From: Xanthomonas sp. XNM01
GTDB lineage: Bacteria > Pseudomonadota > Gammaproteobacteria > Xanthomonadales > Xanthomonadaceae
Direction: 5' to 3'
Assembly: GCF_014851915.1 (NCBI RefSeq)
Contig: NZ_JACVAP010000001.1
Span: forward strand, 1,488,001-1,552,000
DNA length: 64,000 nucleotides
This document shows, piece by piece, positions 26,842 to 35,696 of this stretch; the stretch's first letter is position 1, and each line of letters starts with the position of its first letter. The translations under genes were made by a program, and so were the position numbers. The notes under the pieces are model-generated. The model did no database searches. It was not told the DNA's origin and saw only the letters and a list, made by a program, of their open reading frames with translations.

Positions 26842-27268
26842 GGCCGGCTCCGGCACGGTTCGACCGTCCCATCCGCGCGAGCGACGCCAACCGACCGGAC
26901 ATGCGGGCGCGCGCGTCTGCCGCGTTGGCCGGCGACGAAGACAGTGAAGCCAAGCCCGCCCCGACACCACCATCGAAGAGGACAGCGCCCGTCAGTGCAC
27001 CGGCACGCGACAGCCGCGTTGGCGACGTCATGCACGCAGCCACGCCGGCCGCGCGCGCCATCGATGGCCGGATCCGCCCGGCGTACCGCACCTCCCTGCA
27101 TCCCCGCCCGATCTCCATCTGTCTTCCGCTCCACCAGAACCCGGGCCGAGCATCTGCACCGCCAGGTGAAGCCATCGCGATATGCGGGCGCGATTCCGCA
27201 CGCATGACGGCATCCGCGACGCGCGTGCGTTCACGCCGGCATGCAGGGCTGCATGGGATCCCTCCAGC
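26842..27268. other. Divergent intergenic region
   Basis: About 427 bp between the PQ-loop gene and the alpha/beta hydrolase gene. Several overlapping frames exist on both strands, but all are R/P/A-rich and without ribosome sites. I see no gene, hairpin or repeat that I can defend. Confidence 0.5.
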
Positions 27269-28072
27269 ATGGACGATCACCTGCCCCCTCACTTCTCGAC
27301 CTGCAGCATCGGCGACACTGCGTTGCAGGCCGACATGCTGCAACCGCCGCGCCCGGGCGCGCTGTTCCTGCATGGCTGGGACGGCGCGCGCAGCGACATG
27401 CACGGCCCCATGTGCGAGGCCGCCGCGCGTGGTTTCAGGTGCGTGGCGCCCGATCTGCGCGGGCACGGCCGCAGCCGCGCCCAGCGCCCGGAGGTGACGC
27501 TACGCCAGATGCTCGACGACACCGTCGAGGCTCATGACCTGCTGTTGGCCGCGGCCGGGGTGGAGTCGGACGCGCTGGCCGTGATCGGGACCAGCGTCGG
27601 CGGATGGCTGGCGGCGGTGTTGTCCGGCATGCGTCCGGTGCGCTGGCTGGCGCTGCGTGTGCCGGCCCTGTACCCGGATGCCTGGTGGGACATCCCGAAG
27701 GACGCCTTCGACCGCGACGCGTTGACCGCCTATCGCGAACGCGGCCCGGTCGCCACCACCGACCGCGCACTCCACGCCTGCGCCCGTTTCGAGGGCGACG
27801 TGCTGCTGGTCTGGTCGGGGCGCGACGGGGTGCTGCCGCGCTGCGTGGCCGACAGCTATCAGCTGGCGTTTCCCCGCGCCGCATCGCTGGTCATCCGCGA
27901 GCTGCCCGAGGCGGACCATGCGCTGAGCGATCCGCTGCAGCAGGAGCGGTACCGCCGGCTGCTGGGCGATTGGCTCGGCGAGGGACTGTTGCACCGGATG
28001 GAGGCACGCGCCACCGGGACGCATCCGGGCGGACGAAACGACGCGACATGTCCACGCTCGCGTGGCGGATGA
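27269..28072 (+). CDS. Alpha/beta hydrolase
   Basis: Cytoplasmic alpha/beta-fold hydrolase of 267 aa from ATG 27269. The oxyanion region is FLHGWDGARSD (residues 33-43), the nucleophile elbow GTSVGG has S109, and the acid and base residues fit D186 (WSGRDGVLP) and H217 (EADHALSD). The fold and complete triad support an active esterase, thioesterase or peptidase, but the substrate is unknown. The C-terminal 20 residues are polar and may be nonconserved. It stands alone between an intergenic region and the small-protein pair at 28193. Confidence 0.85.
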   Translation: MDDHLPPHFSTCSIGDTALQADMLQPPRPGALFLHGWDGARSDMHGPMCEAAARGFRCVAPDLRGHGRSRAQRPEVTLRQMLDDTVEAHDLLLAAAGVESDALAVIGTSVGGWLAAVLSGMRPVRWLALRVPALYPDAWWDIPKDAFDRDALTAYRERGPVATTDRALHACARFEGDVLLVWSGRDGVLPRCVADSYQLAFPRAASLVIRELPEADHALSDPLQQERYRRLLGDWLGEGLLHRMEARATGTHPGGRNDATCPRSRGG

Positions 28073-28144
28073 ATGGAATCGAAGGGTGGGCCGCATCCGG
28101 CGTCGGGCACGACAGCCGCGGCGCGTTTATTGATGCCCGGCTGA

Positions 28145-28552
<408 letters not shown>

Positions 28553-28565
28553 CGAGGAGACGACC

Positions 28566-28757
28566 ATGGGACGCGGCACATTGCCCTTCAACCCGACCGC
28601 CGACGTGGACGACCAGTCCAAGGCGCACACGCCAGACAAGCTGCGCAACGACAAGGCGCACTGGAAGGAAAAGGACATGCCGGACGATGATTCCGACGTG
28701 CATCCGGACGACTACGAGCGGCCGCCCAATCCGGGCGGCCGCGGCGGCACGAAATGA
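28566..28757 (+). CDS. Small acidic hydrophilic protein
   Basis: A 63-aa protein from ATG 28566 after a clear GAGGAG site. It is made almost only of D, K, P, G, H and R, with the blocks DDQSKAHTPDKLRND and PDDDSDVHPDDYERPP, and is likely unstructured and cytoplasmic. It is probably co-transcribed with the gene at 28193 (13-bp gap). The longer frame starting at 28269 overlaps that gene in another frame and is not believable. Family not recognised. A strong palindromic terminator follows. Confidence 0.7.
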   Translation: MGRGTLPFNPTADVDDQSKAHTPDKLRNDKAHWKEKDMPDDDSDVHPDDYERPPNPGGRGGTK

Positions 28758-28773
28758 CGTCCTGACGCGTGGG

Positions 28774-28805
28774 GATGGCCGGCCACGGCGCCGTGGCCGG
28801 CCATC
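28774..28805. terminator. 32-bp perfect palindrome between convergent genes
   Basis: Two perfect 16-bp arms, GATGGCCGGCCACGGC and GCCGTGGCCGGCCATC, with no spacer. It lies between the stop of the gene at 28757 and the stop of the DUF892 gene at 28821, so it probably ends both transcripts. There is no T tract; the hairpin in RNA would be exceptionally stable. Confidence 0.7.
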
Positions 28806-28820
28806 GCCGCATCGGCGCGA

Positions 28821-29321
28821 TCAGGCGGCCTGTGCGGCCGCTTCTTCGTTGCCGCCCTGCTCGGCCAGCTGGGTCAGCTTGCCGTCGGTGGCCTTCTCCT
28901 CTTCCAGCGTTTCCAGGATCAGCGGCAGCGCGTCGGTGTAGTTCAGCTGCTTGGCCAGGGCAGCGAGCGTGCCGTACGCGGCGATCTCGTAATGCTCGAC
29001 CTTCTGCGCGCCGCCGATCAGCGCAGCGTCGCGCAGCGGACCCTCGGCGATGGAGTCGATGATTTCCTTGCCCTCCTCGACCAGGCCTTCCATCGCCGCG
29101 CACTTGATGCGCTTGAGCTTGATGCCCAGCACCTCGACGATCTGGTCGATCCGCTCGATCTGGCCGTTGGTTTCCTCGAGGTGGGCGGTGAACGCCTCCG
29201 ACAGCATCGGATTGGCCGCGGCGCGGGCCAGCCGCGGCAACGCCTTGGTCAGCTGCTTCTCGGCGCTGTAGATGTCGGACAGCTCGTGCACGAACAGGTC
29301 TTCGATGGTCTTGATTGCCAC
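28821..29321 (-). CDS. DUF892 (YciE/YciF-like) ferritin-like protein
   Basis: A 166-aa, almost wholly helical protein starting at GTG 29321 after CAGGAG. The N-terminal TIEDLFVHELSDIYSAEKQL and the middle QKVEHYEIAAYGTLAALAKQL match DUF892, a ferritin-like four-helix family that includes E. coli YciE and YciF. The carboxylates and histidines (ELSDIYSAEK, HLEET, EHYEIAAYG) fit a di-metal site. Members are stress- and osmotically-induced, and the E. coli neighbours are KGG-repeat proteins (YciG), which also occur here at 37171. It is convergent with the gene at 28757. Confidence 0.92.
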   Translation of the reverse strand: MAIKTIEDLFVHELSDIYSAEKQLTKALPRLARAAANPMLSEAFTAHLEETNGQIERIDQIVEVLGIKLKRIKCAAMEGLVEEGKEIIDSIAEGPLRDAALIGGAQKVEHYEIAAYGTLAALAKQLNYTDALPLILETLEEEKATDGKLTQLAEQGGNEEAAAQAA

Positions 29322-29758
29322 GGTGTTCTCCTGCTTCCAAGAATGGGGTTGAACGGGACGGGCGGCGCGTCGACGACGCGTTTCCGCACCTTCACCAGTA
29401 GTACGTCCGCGCCGGTGATCCGTGCGTTGAAAAACGCCCGTGCGTTGCGATGCACGCGGGTCGGTCGGGGCAGTTCAGCATTCGTTCGCGACCGCAACGC
29501 GCGGCGGCAGCGGGACGCATCTGGCCGGCATGCGTTCCAGCGGGGCCGGTCGGCGCGACCTCAGCACGCCGGCCACTCCAGCGGTCTGTGGAAACAGTCG
29601 CCGTGTGGATGTGGTTCGATCGGGTCGACGCCGATGCCGTGTCGGCATGGTTGAGCGTCGCAGCGCCATCCGCCGGCTCGGGTCTGCAGCGTGGACGGGG
29701 TGGCATGGCGATGCGGGTGATCGCCGGGCGACACGTCCCGCGTCGATTCCAATGAAAA
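29322..29758. other. Intergenic region upstream of DUF892 gene
   Basis: About 437 bp with no supported gene. The 150 bp nearest the DUF892 gene probably hold its promoter (a TTTTTCAACG-type AT patch near 29430). The rest shows only shadow frames. Confidence 0.45.
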
Positions 29759-29777
29759 GGGGCCTCGCCGAGGCCCC
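29759..29777 (-). terminator. Rho-independent terminator of the N/Q-rich gene
   Basis: GGGGCCTC (29759-29766) pairs with GAGGCCCC (29770-29777) around a 3-nt loop. Reading the minus strand the stem is followed by CTTTTCATT, a normal T tract. It lies 21 bp downstream of the N/Q-rich gene stop at 29799. Confidence 0.85.
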
Positions 29778-29798
29778 TGTCCAATGCATGCAGACCAC

Positions 29799-29960
29799 TC
29801 AGCGCTGCTGGCGATCCTGTTCCTTCTGTTCGTTCTGGGGGTTCCTCTGCTCCTGGTCCTGCTGGTTCTGCTGGTTCTGCTTACGGCTGTTCTGGTTCTC
29901 GTTGTCGCGCTCGTTCTGATTGTTCTGGGTGGGGCTCTGGTTTTCGTTCTGGTTGGCCAT
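29799..29960 (-). CDS. N/Q-rich low-complexity small protein
   Basis: A 53-aa protein from ATG 29960, well spaced from an AGGAGAT site. About two thirds of residues are N, Q, R, E or D (MANQNENQSPTQNNQNERDN and on). It has no hydrophobic segment and is presumably disordered. It has its own terminator. The N-terminus MANQN is shared with the KGG-repeat protein at 37171, and composition is like the protein at 35697. Function unknown; it may belong to the stress-protein set of this island. The frame extends upstream to 30152, but the ribosome site decides the start. Confidence 0.75.
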   Translation of the reverse strand: MANQNENQSPTQNNQNERDNENQNSRKQNQQNQQDQEQRNPQNEQKEQDRQQR

Positions 29961-30209
29961 GTCCGTGATCTCCTGGATCCAGCGACGCAGGTGCCGCTGG
30001 TGGATCGACAGTGCACGCCGTCCCGTTAGCAACGAACGCTGTTTGCGCGTGAAACCTGATTTACGCGGTTTAGCAAGCTGAGCGCGCCGCGCCTGGTGTC
30101 TCACGAACGCCGACCACGGTGCATCGCACGCGCTGCCCAGCGGGCGTGGCACGGGCCGCGCACTGATGTAACGCCACGGTCACGCCGCAGCCGCGCATGC
30201 GCGCCCAGT

Positions 30210-30701
30210 GCGACGCTCGGCGCGTGCTGGCTGATCTGGAAGACCGACGGCATCACCCAGCAGCACGCCTTCCGGCTGGCGCGCGGGGCCGGTGCCTTGC
30301 TGCTGCTCGGCATCGTCGCGGTCAGCCTGGCCACGCTGGGACTGGATTACGACTACCACCAGCGCTGGCTCACCTACCCGGCGGTGCTGGTGACCGCACA
30401 GGTGCCGCTGCTGACGCTACTGATCGCCTGGGCGTTCTTCCGCTGCCTGCGCCGGCGCCGCGAGGGCTGGCCGTTCCTGCTGGCGCTGGCGCTGTTCCTG
30501 CTGACCTTCATCGGCCTGGCGGTATCGGTGTTCCCGTACGTGGTGCCCGAGGCGCTGACGATCTGGGATGCGGCCGCACCGGAACGCAGCCAGGGCTTCA
30601 TGCTGGTCGGCGCGGTCGTGCTGGTGCCGGTCATCCTGGCCTACACCGGCTGGTCGTACTGGGTGTTCCGCGGCAAGGTCGCGCACGAGGGGTACCACTG
30701 A
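30210..30701 (+). pseudogene. cydB: 5'-truncated cydB (cytochrome bd oxidase subunit II)
   Basis: From about base 30210 the frame encodes the C-terminal half of a CydB/CioB-type subunit: ATLGACWLIWKTDG, then four hydrophobic helices, LAVSVFPYVVPEALTIWDAA, SQGFMLVGAVVLVPVILAYT and the terminal WSYWVFRGKV. A normal CydB has about 335-380 residues; only about 163 are here. The sequence before 30210 (arginine-rich, no helices) does not resemble CydB, and no cydA is present. The frame is open and its end is intact, overlapping the next ATG by 4 nt. It therefore looks like a remnant after a deletion, not an assembly frameshift. It cannot form a working oxidase alone. Confidence 0.85.
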
Positions 30702-30835
30702 TGCGCGTTGACGAGACACGCGCAGCCGGTCCGTTCTGGCGCAGGCTGCTGTGGCTGGTCGCGCTGTGGCTGGCCGGCGTGGGCACGGTCGGGGTGGTGG
30801 CGCTGCTGATCCGCACCTGGCTGCTCGGCGGGTGA
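30701..30835 (+). CDS. DUF2474 small membrane protein (CydX-like partner)
   Basis: A 44-aa single-helix protein. Residues 12-20 (PFWRRLLWL) and the helix to about 40 (VALWLAGVGTVGVVALLIRTWLLGG) match DUF2474, a short family encoded directly after cioB/cydB, comparable to CydX. Its ATG overlaps the cydB-remnant stop (ATGA), the usual arrangement. The gene is intact although its operon partners are lost or truncated, so it is probably untranslated or functionless unless transcribed from a new promoter. Confidence 0.75.
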   Translation: MRVDETRAAGPFWRRLLWLVALWLAGVGTVGVVALLIRTWLLGG

Positions 30836-30993
30836 CGCGCCGGGCCCCTTGGTGCACGCATCCAGGTGCCGGGCAGATAACGGCGCCTGGTCGACACCGC
30901 GTGGATCGGCGCCGACGTAGCCTGCGCTCCGTGCTTCCGGCACGGCCCCCTGCCAGCCGATGCGCGCCCCGCCACCGCCCCGAGCGAGCCGCC

Positions 30994-31554
30994 ATGACCC
31001 GCCACGCCCAGGCCCTGTTGATCGTCGACATGATCAATCTGTTCGACTACGCCGACGGCGGCCGGCTCGCGCGCCGCACCGCTCCGATCATCGAGCCCAT
31101 ACAGGCCCTGCGCGAGCGCTACGACGCGGCCGGCGCGCCGGTGGTCTACGTCAACGACAACTTCTCGCAGTGGCAGGGCGATTTCGCCGACCTGGTGGCG
31201 CGCTGCGCGCGCGCCGGAGGCGTGCCCGCAAGGATCGCGGCCGCGCTGGCGCCGAAGCGGTCGCACTACCACATCCTCAAGCCCAAGCACTCCGGCTTCC
31301 TGTGCACCGCGCTCCCGGTCCTGCTGGCCAAGCTCGGCACCCGGCAGCTGGCGGTCACCGGGATCGCGGCCGATTCCTGCGTGCTGGCCACCGCGCAGGA
31401 CGCGAACATGCGCGAGTTCGGGCTCTGGGTGCCGGCCGACTGTGTGGCATCACGCACCGATGCAGGCACCACCGCGGCGCTGTCGCTGGTACGGGGCGCG
31501 CTGGGCGGCGCGACGACGCGCACGGTCCGCTGCAGCGGCCTGTTCCCGGGCTGA
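30994..31554 (+). CDS. Isochorismatase-family cysteine hydrolase
   Basis: A 186-aa cytoplasmic hydrolase of the isochorismatase/nicotinamidase-like fold. The triad fits D12 (LLIVDMIN), the lysine in ILKPKHSGF and C129 in GIAADSCVLATA. The cis-peptide region before the cysteine is typical. Members hydrolyse amides, ureas or isochorismate; the substrate here is unknown. The ATG is only weakly preceded by a ribosome site. It stands between the cydB remnant and a response-regulator gene, on the same strand as both. Confidence 0.88.
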   Translation: MTRHAQALLIVDMINLFDYADGGRLARRTAPIIEPIQALRERYDAAGAPVVYVNDNFSQWQGDFADLVARCARAGGVPARIAAALAPKRSHYHILKPKHSGFLCTALPVLLAKLGTRQLAVTGIAADSCVLATAQDANMREFGLWVPADCVASRTDAGTTAALSLVRGALGGATTRTVRCSGLFPG

Positions 31555-31683
31555 GACGGCTCCATCGTCGTCCGTGGACCCTGCTGGGTCAGGTCCACAG
31601 CCAGCAGCGCGCCGCGATTTCGCCTGCCATTAACGGATCCTTCATTAGATTGCGACGTTCGACCCAGTGTCCACGGAGGCGAC

Positions 31684-32055
31684 ATGACGACACCGCTGGC
31701 AGGCAAGCGTGTCCTGATCGTGGAAGATCATTTCCTGCTGGCCGAGGCGCTGGCCGACTGCATCGCCGATGCGGGCGCCGAGGTGGTGGGCCCCTGCCCC
31801 AGCGTGGAGGCCGCGCTGGCCTCGCTCGACCAGGCCGGCCGGGTGGATGTGGCGATCCTGGACGTCATGCTCGACCGGCAGACCTCCGAACCGGTGGCCG
31901 ACCGGCTGCGGGCGATGGGCAGCCCGGTGCTGCTGATGACAGGCTACGACGATCTGTCGATGTCGCAGCGGCTGCGCGGCCTGCCCCGCTGCTTCAAACC
32001 GTTCGAGCGCGGCAGCCTGCTGCGGAAGCTCGGCGAGCTGGTGGTCCCCAACTGA
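31684..32055 (+). CDS. Single-domain response regulator
   Basis: A 123-aa receiver domain without output domain. It has acidic residues E14-D15, phosphoacceptor D60 (VAILDVML), the switch threonine in LLMTGYDD and K105 in PRCFKPF. The TGYD and RCxKP blocks resemble the atypical single-domain regulators that pair with HWE or HisKA_2 kinases (FATGUY type). It converges with the regulator at 32072, which is cotranscribed with an HWE kinase; that kinase is the likely partner. ATG 31684 follows GGAGGCGAC. Confidence 0.85.
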   Translation: MTTPLAGKRVLIVEDHFLLAEALADCIADAGAEVVGPCPSVEAALASLDQAGRVDVAILDVMLDRQTSEPVADRLRAMGSPVLLMTGYDDLSMSQRLRGLPRCFKPFERGSLLRKLGELVVPN

Positions 32056-32071
32056 CGCGCGTCCGCAGCGG

Positions 32072-32452
32072 TCATCGCGGCGAGGCGGCCAGCAGCCGCG
32101 CCAGCGCACGCTTCAGCGCCCGGAAACTGATCGGCTTCTCGCAACGCGGCACGTCCCTGAAACCGATGGGAATCGCCGAGGCGTCGTAGCCGGTCGAGAA
32201 CACGAACGGGACCCCGCGCGCCTCCAGCGCCGCCGCGAGCGGAATCACCGAGACGCCGGCCAGGTTCATGTCCAGCACCGCGACATCGACCGGGTGGCTG
32301 GCCGCGAGCGACATCGCCGCCTCCAGCGTGCCCACCGGCCCGACCACGCTGGCACCGGCTTCGCGCAGGCAGGCACCGAGCTCCTCGGCGATCATGTATT
32401 CGTCCTCGACCACCAGGACATGGCGGCCGCGCAGGGCGGCGTCTTCACTCAT
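32072..32452 (-). CDS. Single-domain response regulator coupled to HWE kinase
   Basis: A 126-aa receiver from ATG 32452, which overlaps the end of the kinase gene by 8 nt. It has acidic residues E16-D17, phosphoacceptor D61 (VAVLDMNLAG), FSTGYD at about 86-91 and K106 in PRCEKPIS. No output domain. Like the neighbour at 31684 it resembles FATGUY-type receivers, so it may act as a phosphate sink or relay or bind a target protein. Overlap with the kinase indicates translational coupling and a cognate pair. The longer frame to 32542 is the shadow of the kinase C-terminus. Confidence 0.88.
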   Translation of the reverse strand: MSEDAALRGRHVLVVEDEYMIAEELGACLREAGASVVGPVGTLEAAMSLAASHPVDVAVLDMNLAGVSVIPLAAALEARGVPFVFSTGYDASAIPIGFRDVPRCEKPISFRALKRALARLLAASPR

Positions 32453-35400
32453 GGTCCATCTCCCCGCGTGTGCTCCGCGAAACCGGGATCGAGATCGTAC
32501 AGTGCACGCCGTTCGGTCCGAGCACGTAGGTGGTTTGCGCACCCAGCTGGTAGGGCAGCGCCCGCTCGATCAGCTCCCGGCCCTGGCCGGTGCCCTGCGG
32601 CAGCGCATCCGGGTCCGGCATCCGCACGCCCGATTCGCGCCAGTCGATGTGCAGCCACGGCGGTGCGCCGCCCCCTTTCGACTCGAGCCGCCAGCCGATG
32701 TCGAGCCGACCGGACGGCTGTCCCAGCGCGCCGTACTTGATCGCGTTGGTCGCCAGCTCGTGCAGGGCCATCGCCAGCGTCTGCACCGTCGACGAGCGCA
32801 GGCGCACGCCGCCGGGACCGTCGAACACCACGTTGCCGCTGCCCTCGATGGCGGCGAACTCGGCGCCGACCAGCTCGTCGAAGGTGACCCGGTCGTGGTC
32901 GCCCAGGCGCGACAGCAGCCCCTGCACGCGTGCCAGCGCGTCCAGCCGGTCACTGAAGCGCTCCTGGAACTCGGCCAGGCTGCCGGTCGAACGCAGCGTC
33001 CTGTCACCGATCGACCGGACCACACCGATGAGGTTGCGGGTGCGGTGCTGCAGCTCGGCCAGCAGCACGCCTTGGTGCTCCTGCAGGTTGCGCAGCTCGT
33101 GGATGTCGGTGGACGTGCCCAGCCACTCGACGATGTCGCCGGCATCGTCTCGCACCGGCGTGGCCCGGGTCTGGAACCAGCGATGGCTGCGGTCGGCCCG
33201 GCAGAAGACCCGATACTCGACATCGAATCCACCACGCGCCGGCGCCTCCTGCCAGGCCGTGCGGGCCAGCTCGCGGTCGTCCGGATGCAGCGCATCGAGC
33301 CAGCCCCAGCCATGGCTGGCGGCCTCGTCCTGGCCGGTGTAATCGGTCCACTGCGGGCTGGCCCAGGCCCAGACCCCGGCGGTGACCGCCCGCCAGACCA
33401 GCTGCGGCATGCCCTCCACCAGCAGCCGGAACCGGCGCTCGGCATCGTGCAGATCGGTGGCGTCGTGGCTGATGCCGCCGACCAGCGCGACCCTACCTGA
33501 CGCATCCAGGATCGGGAAGTCGGTGTTGCGCAGCCAGCGGATCGCGCCATCGATCGGCCGGCGCACGCGGTACTCGAATGTCACCTGCTCGCCCCGGCGC
33601 ACGCGCTCGATGTTGGCGGCCACGCGTTGCCGGTCGATCGGCAGGACCAGGTCCAGCCACGCGGCGTAGGTATCGGCACCGGCGAGCGCGTGCGCGCGCG
33701 GCAGCCCGTAGACCGGTTCGAACGCCTGGGTCAGGTAGCTCCACTGCAGGGTGTCTGCGTCGCGGATCCACAGCACGTCCTGCGACGCCTCGCCGAAGCG
33801 ACGCAGCCGCTCCTCGCTCTCGCGCAGCGCGTGCTCGGCGCGCGCACGTTCCTCCGCCTCCTGCGCGCGCGCGATGATGATGCCCGCCGAGCGCGTCATC
33901 ACCGCGGCCAGTTCGTGGTCGCGCGGCACCGGCGTCCGCGGTTGCCGGAAGTACATCGCGAACGTCGCGCCGACACGCCCGCCGAAGGTCTTCACCGGAA
34001 ACGACCAGACTCCCTGGAAGCCATGCTCGTGCGCCATCCACATCCAGGGCTGCCAGCGTGGCTCGAGCGCGACATCGGGCGTGATCACCGCCTCGCCCAG
34101 ATGGACCGCGAGCCCGCAGGCAAACGAATCGGGGCCGATGCGCAGCCCGTCGACGCACAGCGCATACCGTTCGGGCATGCCCACCAGATGCCGCAGCGCG
34201 CTGCCGGCGGGGTCGGCCATGTAGAACGCGCAGCGCACGCCGTCGTCCTGGTGCTCGAGCACGGTCCGCACCAGGATGCCGAGCGACTCCTCCAGGCTGG
34301 CCCCGTTCAACGCAGCCTGGAACGCATCGCGCTGCCCGGCCAGCCATTCGGTGCGCTCGCGCAGGGCGGCATCGGCGCCGGCCCGCTCCAGTGCCAGCCA
34401 GGTGCGTTCGGCCGTTTCCAGCGCCAGCGAACGCTCGGCCTCGGACCACTCGCGCGGCACGTCGGCCTCCAGCCTCACCACCGCGACCACATGGTCGTGC
34501 ATGGTCAGCGGGATCGCCAGCCGTCGCCCGGGCGGCGCGGGCGACGTCGCATCGCCGGTATCGCCGGCATCGACATCGGCATGCCGTGCAGCATCGCCGC
34601 GCATGGCGTCGTCGAACACCGCCCCATCGGCATCCAGTCCCAGGTGCCCGGCCAGAGCCTGCATCGCGCTGGCGCGGATCCGCTCAGGTGCATGCAGTGG
34701 CCGCAACGCATCACTGAGGTGCAGGTAGGCCTGACGCTCTTCGTCCAGTCGCAGCGTCGACTCGGCCCATCTGCGTTCGGTGATGTCGATGACGGCTACC
34801 GATGCGCCGACGATGCCCAGCCCGGGCGTGCGCCGCGCGTGGACGACCAGCCGATGCCAGCGCGGGAACGCCTCGACGCCGGTCCGCAATTCGCTCGCGA
34901 AACCACTGCCGGTCTGCAGCAGGTGCGCGAACCGGCGTGCGTACTGCGGCCAGTCCGCGGGGTGGATGATGTCCCGGAGCGGCTGCCCGACCAGGTCGCC
35001 CCAGGAGGCGCCCGCGCTGCGCGCCAGGCCGGCGTTGGCCCACAGCACGCATCCGGCGGTGTCCACGGTGAGGATGCCGACCTCCGCCTGGCTGGCGAGC
35101 GCGCGCAGGTTGCGTTCGGTGTCCTCCAGCGCATGCCGCGCCCGCACCTGCTCGCTGAGGTCCAGCACCGTGCCGATGAAGCCGACGATCGGGCCGGCCG
35201 CCATGCGAACCGGGCTGCAGGACAGGTCGATCAGCGTGTCGGCGGCCTCGTCGCCCGGCGCGGCAGGCGCATGCCATCTGACCGAAAGCGATTCGCCCCG
35301 CGTCATCCGCGCGACCATGTCGTCCAGCGACGTCCACGGCAGCGCCCACAGCCGCGCCAGCGGTGTGCCCATGACATCGGCGTCATCGGCGAGCAGGGGG

Positions 35401-35615
35401 AGCAACGCATCGTTGGGCACGATCAGCAGCTGCGGCCCGAACATCAGCAGCGACGGCAGCGCGCTCTCCAGCACGTACGACGCGGCCCAACCCAGTTCGG
35501 GACACCACCCTGGCGGCGGACCTGACGGACCTGCGTTCCAGCGATGCGCCCGGAAACGCTCGCCCATGCGCCCGCCGCTGGGCGCGCTGTCGGGTGGGGA
35601 TGCGTCGACATTCAT
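32445..35615 (-). CDS. Multi-PAS/GAF HWE-type sensor histidine kinase
   Basis: A large soluble sensor kinase (1056 aa from ATG 35615; GTG 35624 is an alternative). It has no transmembrane helix. Predicted order: PAS (about 40-160), PAS (165-285), two GAF-like domains (about 295-425 and 430-600), PAS (615-740), PAS (740-850), then an HWE kinase core with phospho-histidine H857 in LLAELQHRTRNL, the LHELATNAIKYGAL ATP box and a WRESG box. The PAS modules end with the usual DITERR, DATDLHDAERR and DIHELRNLQ junctions. The stimulus (redox, light or a ligand) cannot be read. It is co-translated with the receiver at 32072. Confidence 0.9.
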   Translation of the reverse strand: MNVDASPPDSAPSGGRMGERFRAHRWNAGPSGPPPGWCPELGWAASYVLESALPSLLMFGPQLLIVPNDALLPLLADDADVMGTPLARLWALPWTSLDDMVARMTRGESLSVRWHAPAAPGDEAADTLIDLSCSPVRMAAGPIVGFIGTVLDLSEQVRARHALEDTERNLRALASQAEVGILTVDTAGCVLWANAGLARSAGASWGDLVGQPLRDIIHPADWPQYARRFAHLLQTGSGFASELRTGVEAFPRWHRLVVHARRTPGLGIVGASVAVIDITERRWAESTLRLDEERQAYLHLSDALRPLHAPERIRASAMQALAGHLGLDADGAVFDDAMRGDAARHADVDAGDTGDATSPAPPGRRLAIPLTMHDHVVAVVRLEADVPREWSEAERSLALETAERTWLALERAGADAALRERTEWLAGQRDAFQAALNGASLEESLGILVRTVLEHQDDGVRCAFYMADPAGSALRHLVGMPERYALCVDGLRIGPDSFACGLAVHLGEAVITPDVALEPRWQPWMWMAHEHGFQGVWSFPVKTFGGRVGATFAMYFRQPRTPVPRDHELAAVMTRSAGIIIARAQEAEERARAEHALRESEERLRRFGEASQDVLWIRDADTLQWSYLTQAFEPVYGLPRAHALAGADTYAAWLDLVLPIDRQRVAANIERVRRGEQVTFEYRVRRPIDGAIRWLRNTDFPILDASGRVALVGGISHDATDLHDAERRFRLLVEGMPQLVWRAVTAGVWAWASPQWTDYTGQDEAASHGWGWLDALHPDDRELARTAWQEAPARGGFDVEYRVFCRADRSHRWFQTRATPVRDDAGDIVEWLGTSTDIHELRNLQEHQGVLLAELQHRTRNLIGVVRSIGDRTLRSTGSLAEFQERFSDRLDALARVQGLLSRLGDHDRVTFDELVGAEFAAIEGSGNVVFDGPGGVRLRSSTVQTLAMALHELATNAIKYGALGQPSGRLDIGWRLESKGGGAPPWLHIDWRESGVRMPDPDALPQGTGQGRELIERALPYQLGAQTTYVLGPNGVHCTISIPVSRSTRGEMDHE

Positions 35616-35696
35616 CGCATGCACGCCATCGGCGTCGCCGTCATGACGCGTTCCTCCTCACGCGGCCGCCCGACCCGCGATGCCGGTCCGGTGCGA

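Noticed and set aside
30096-30701. Complete 201-aa CydB-like protein starting at 30096
   Set aside because: The first 38 residues are arginine-rich and unlike CydB. Only sequence from about 30210 is homologous, so it is recorded as a truncated remnant.
33627-35525. 632-aa plus-strand frame inside the HWE kinase gene
   Set aside because: Antisense shadow; the kinase frame has clear PAS, GAF and HWE motifs.
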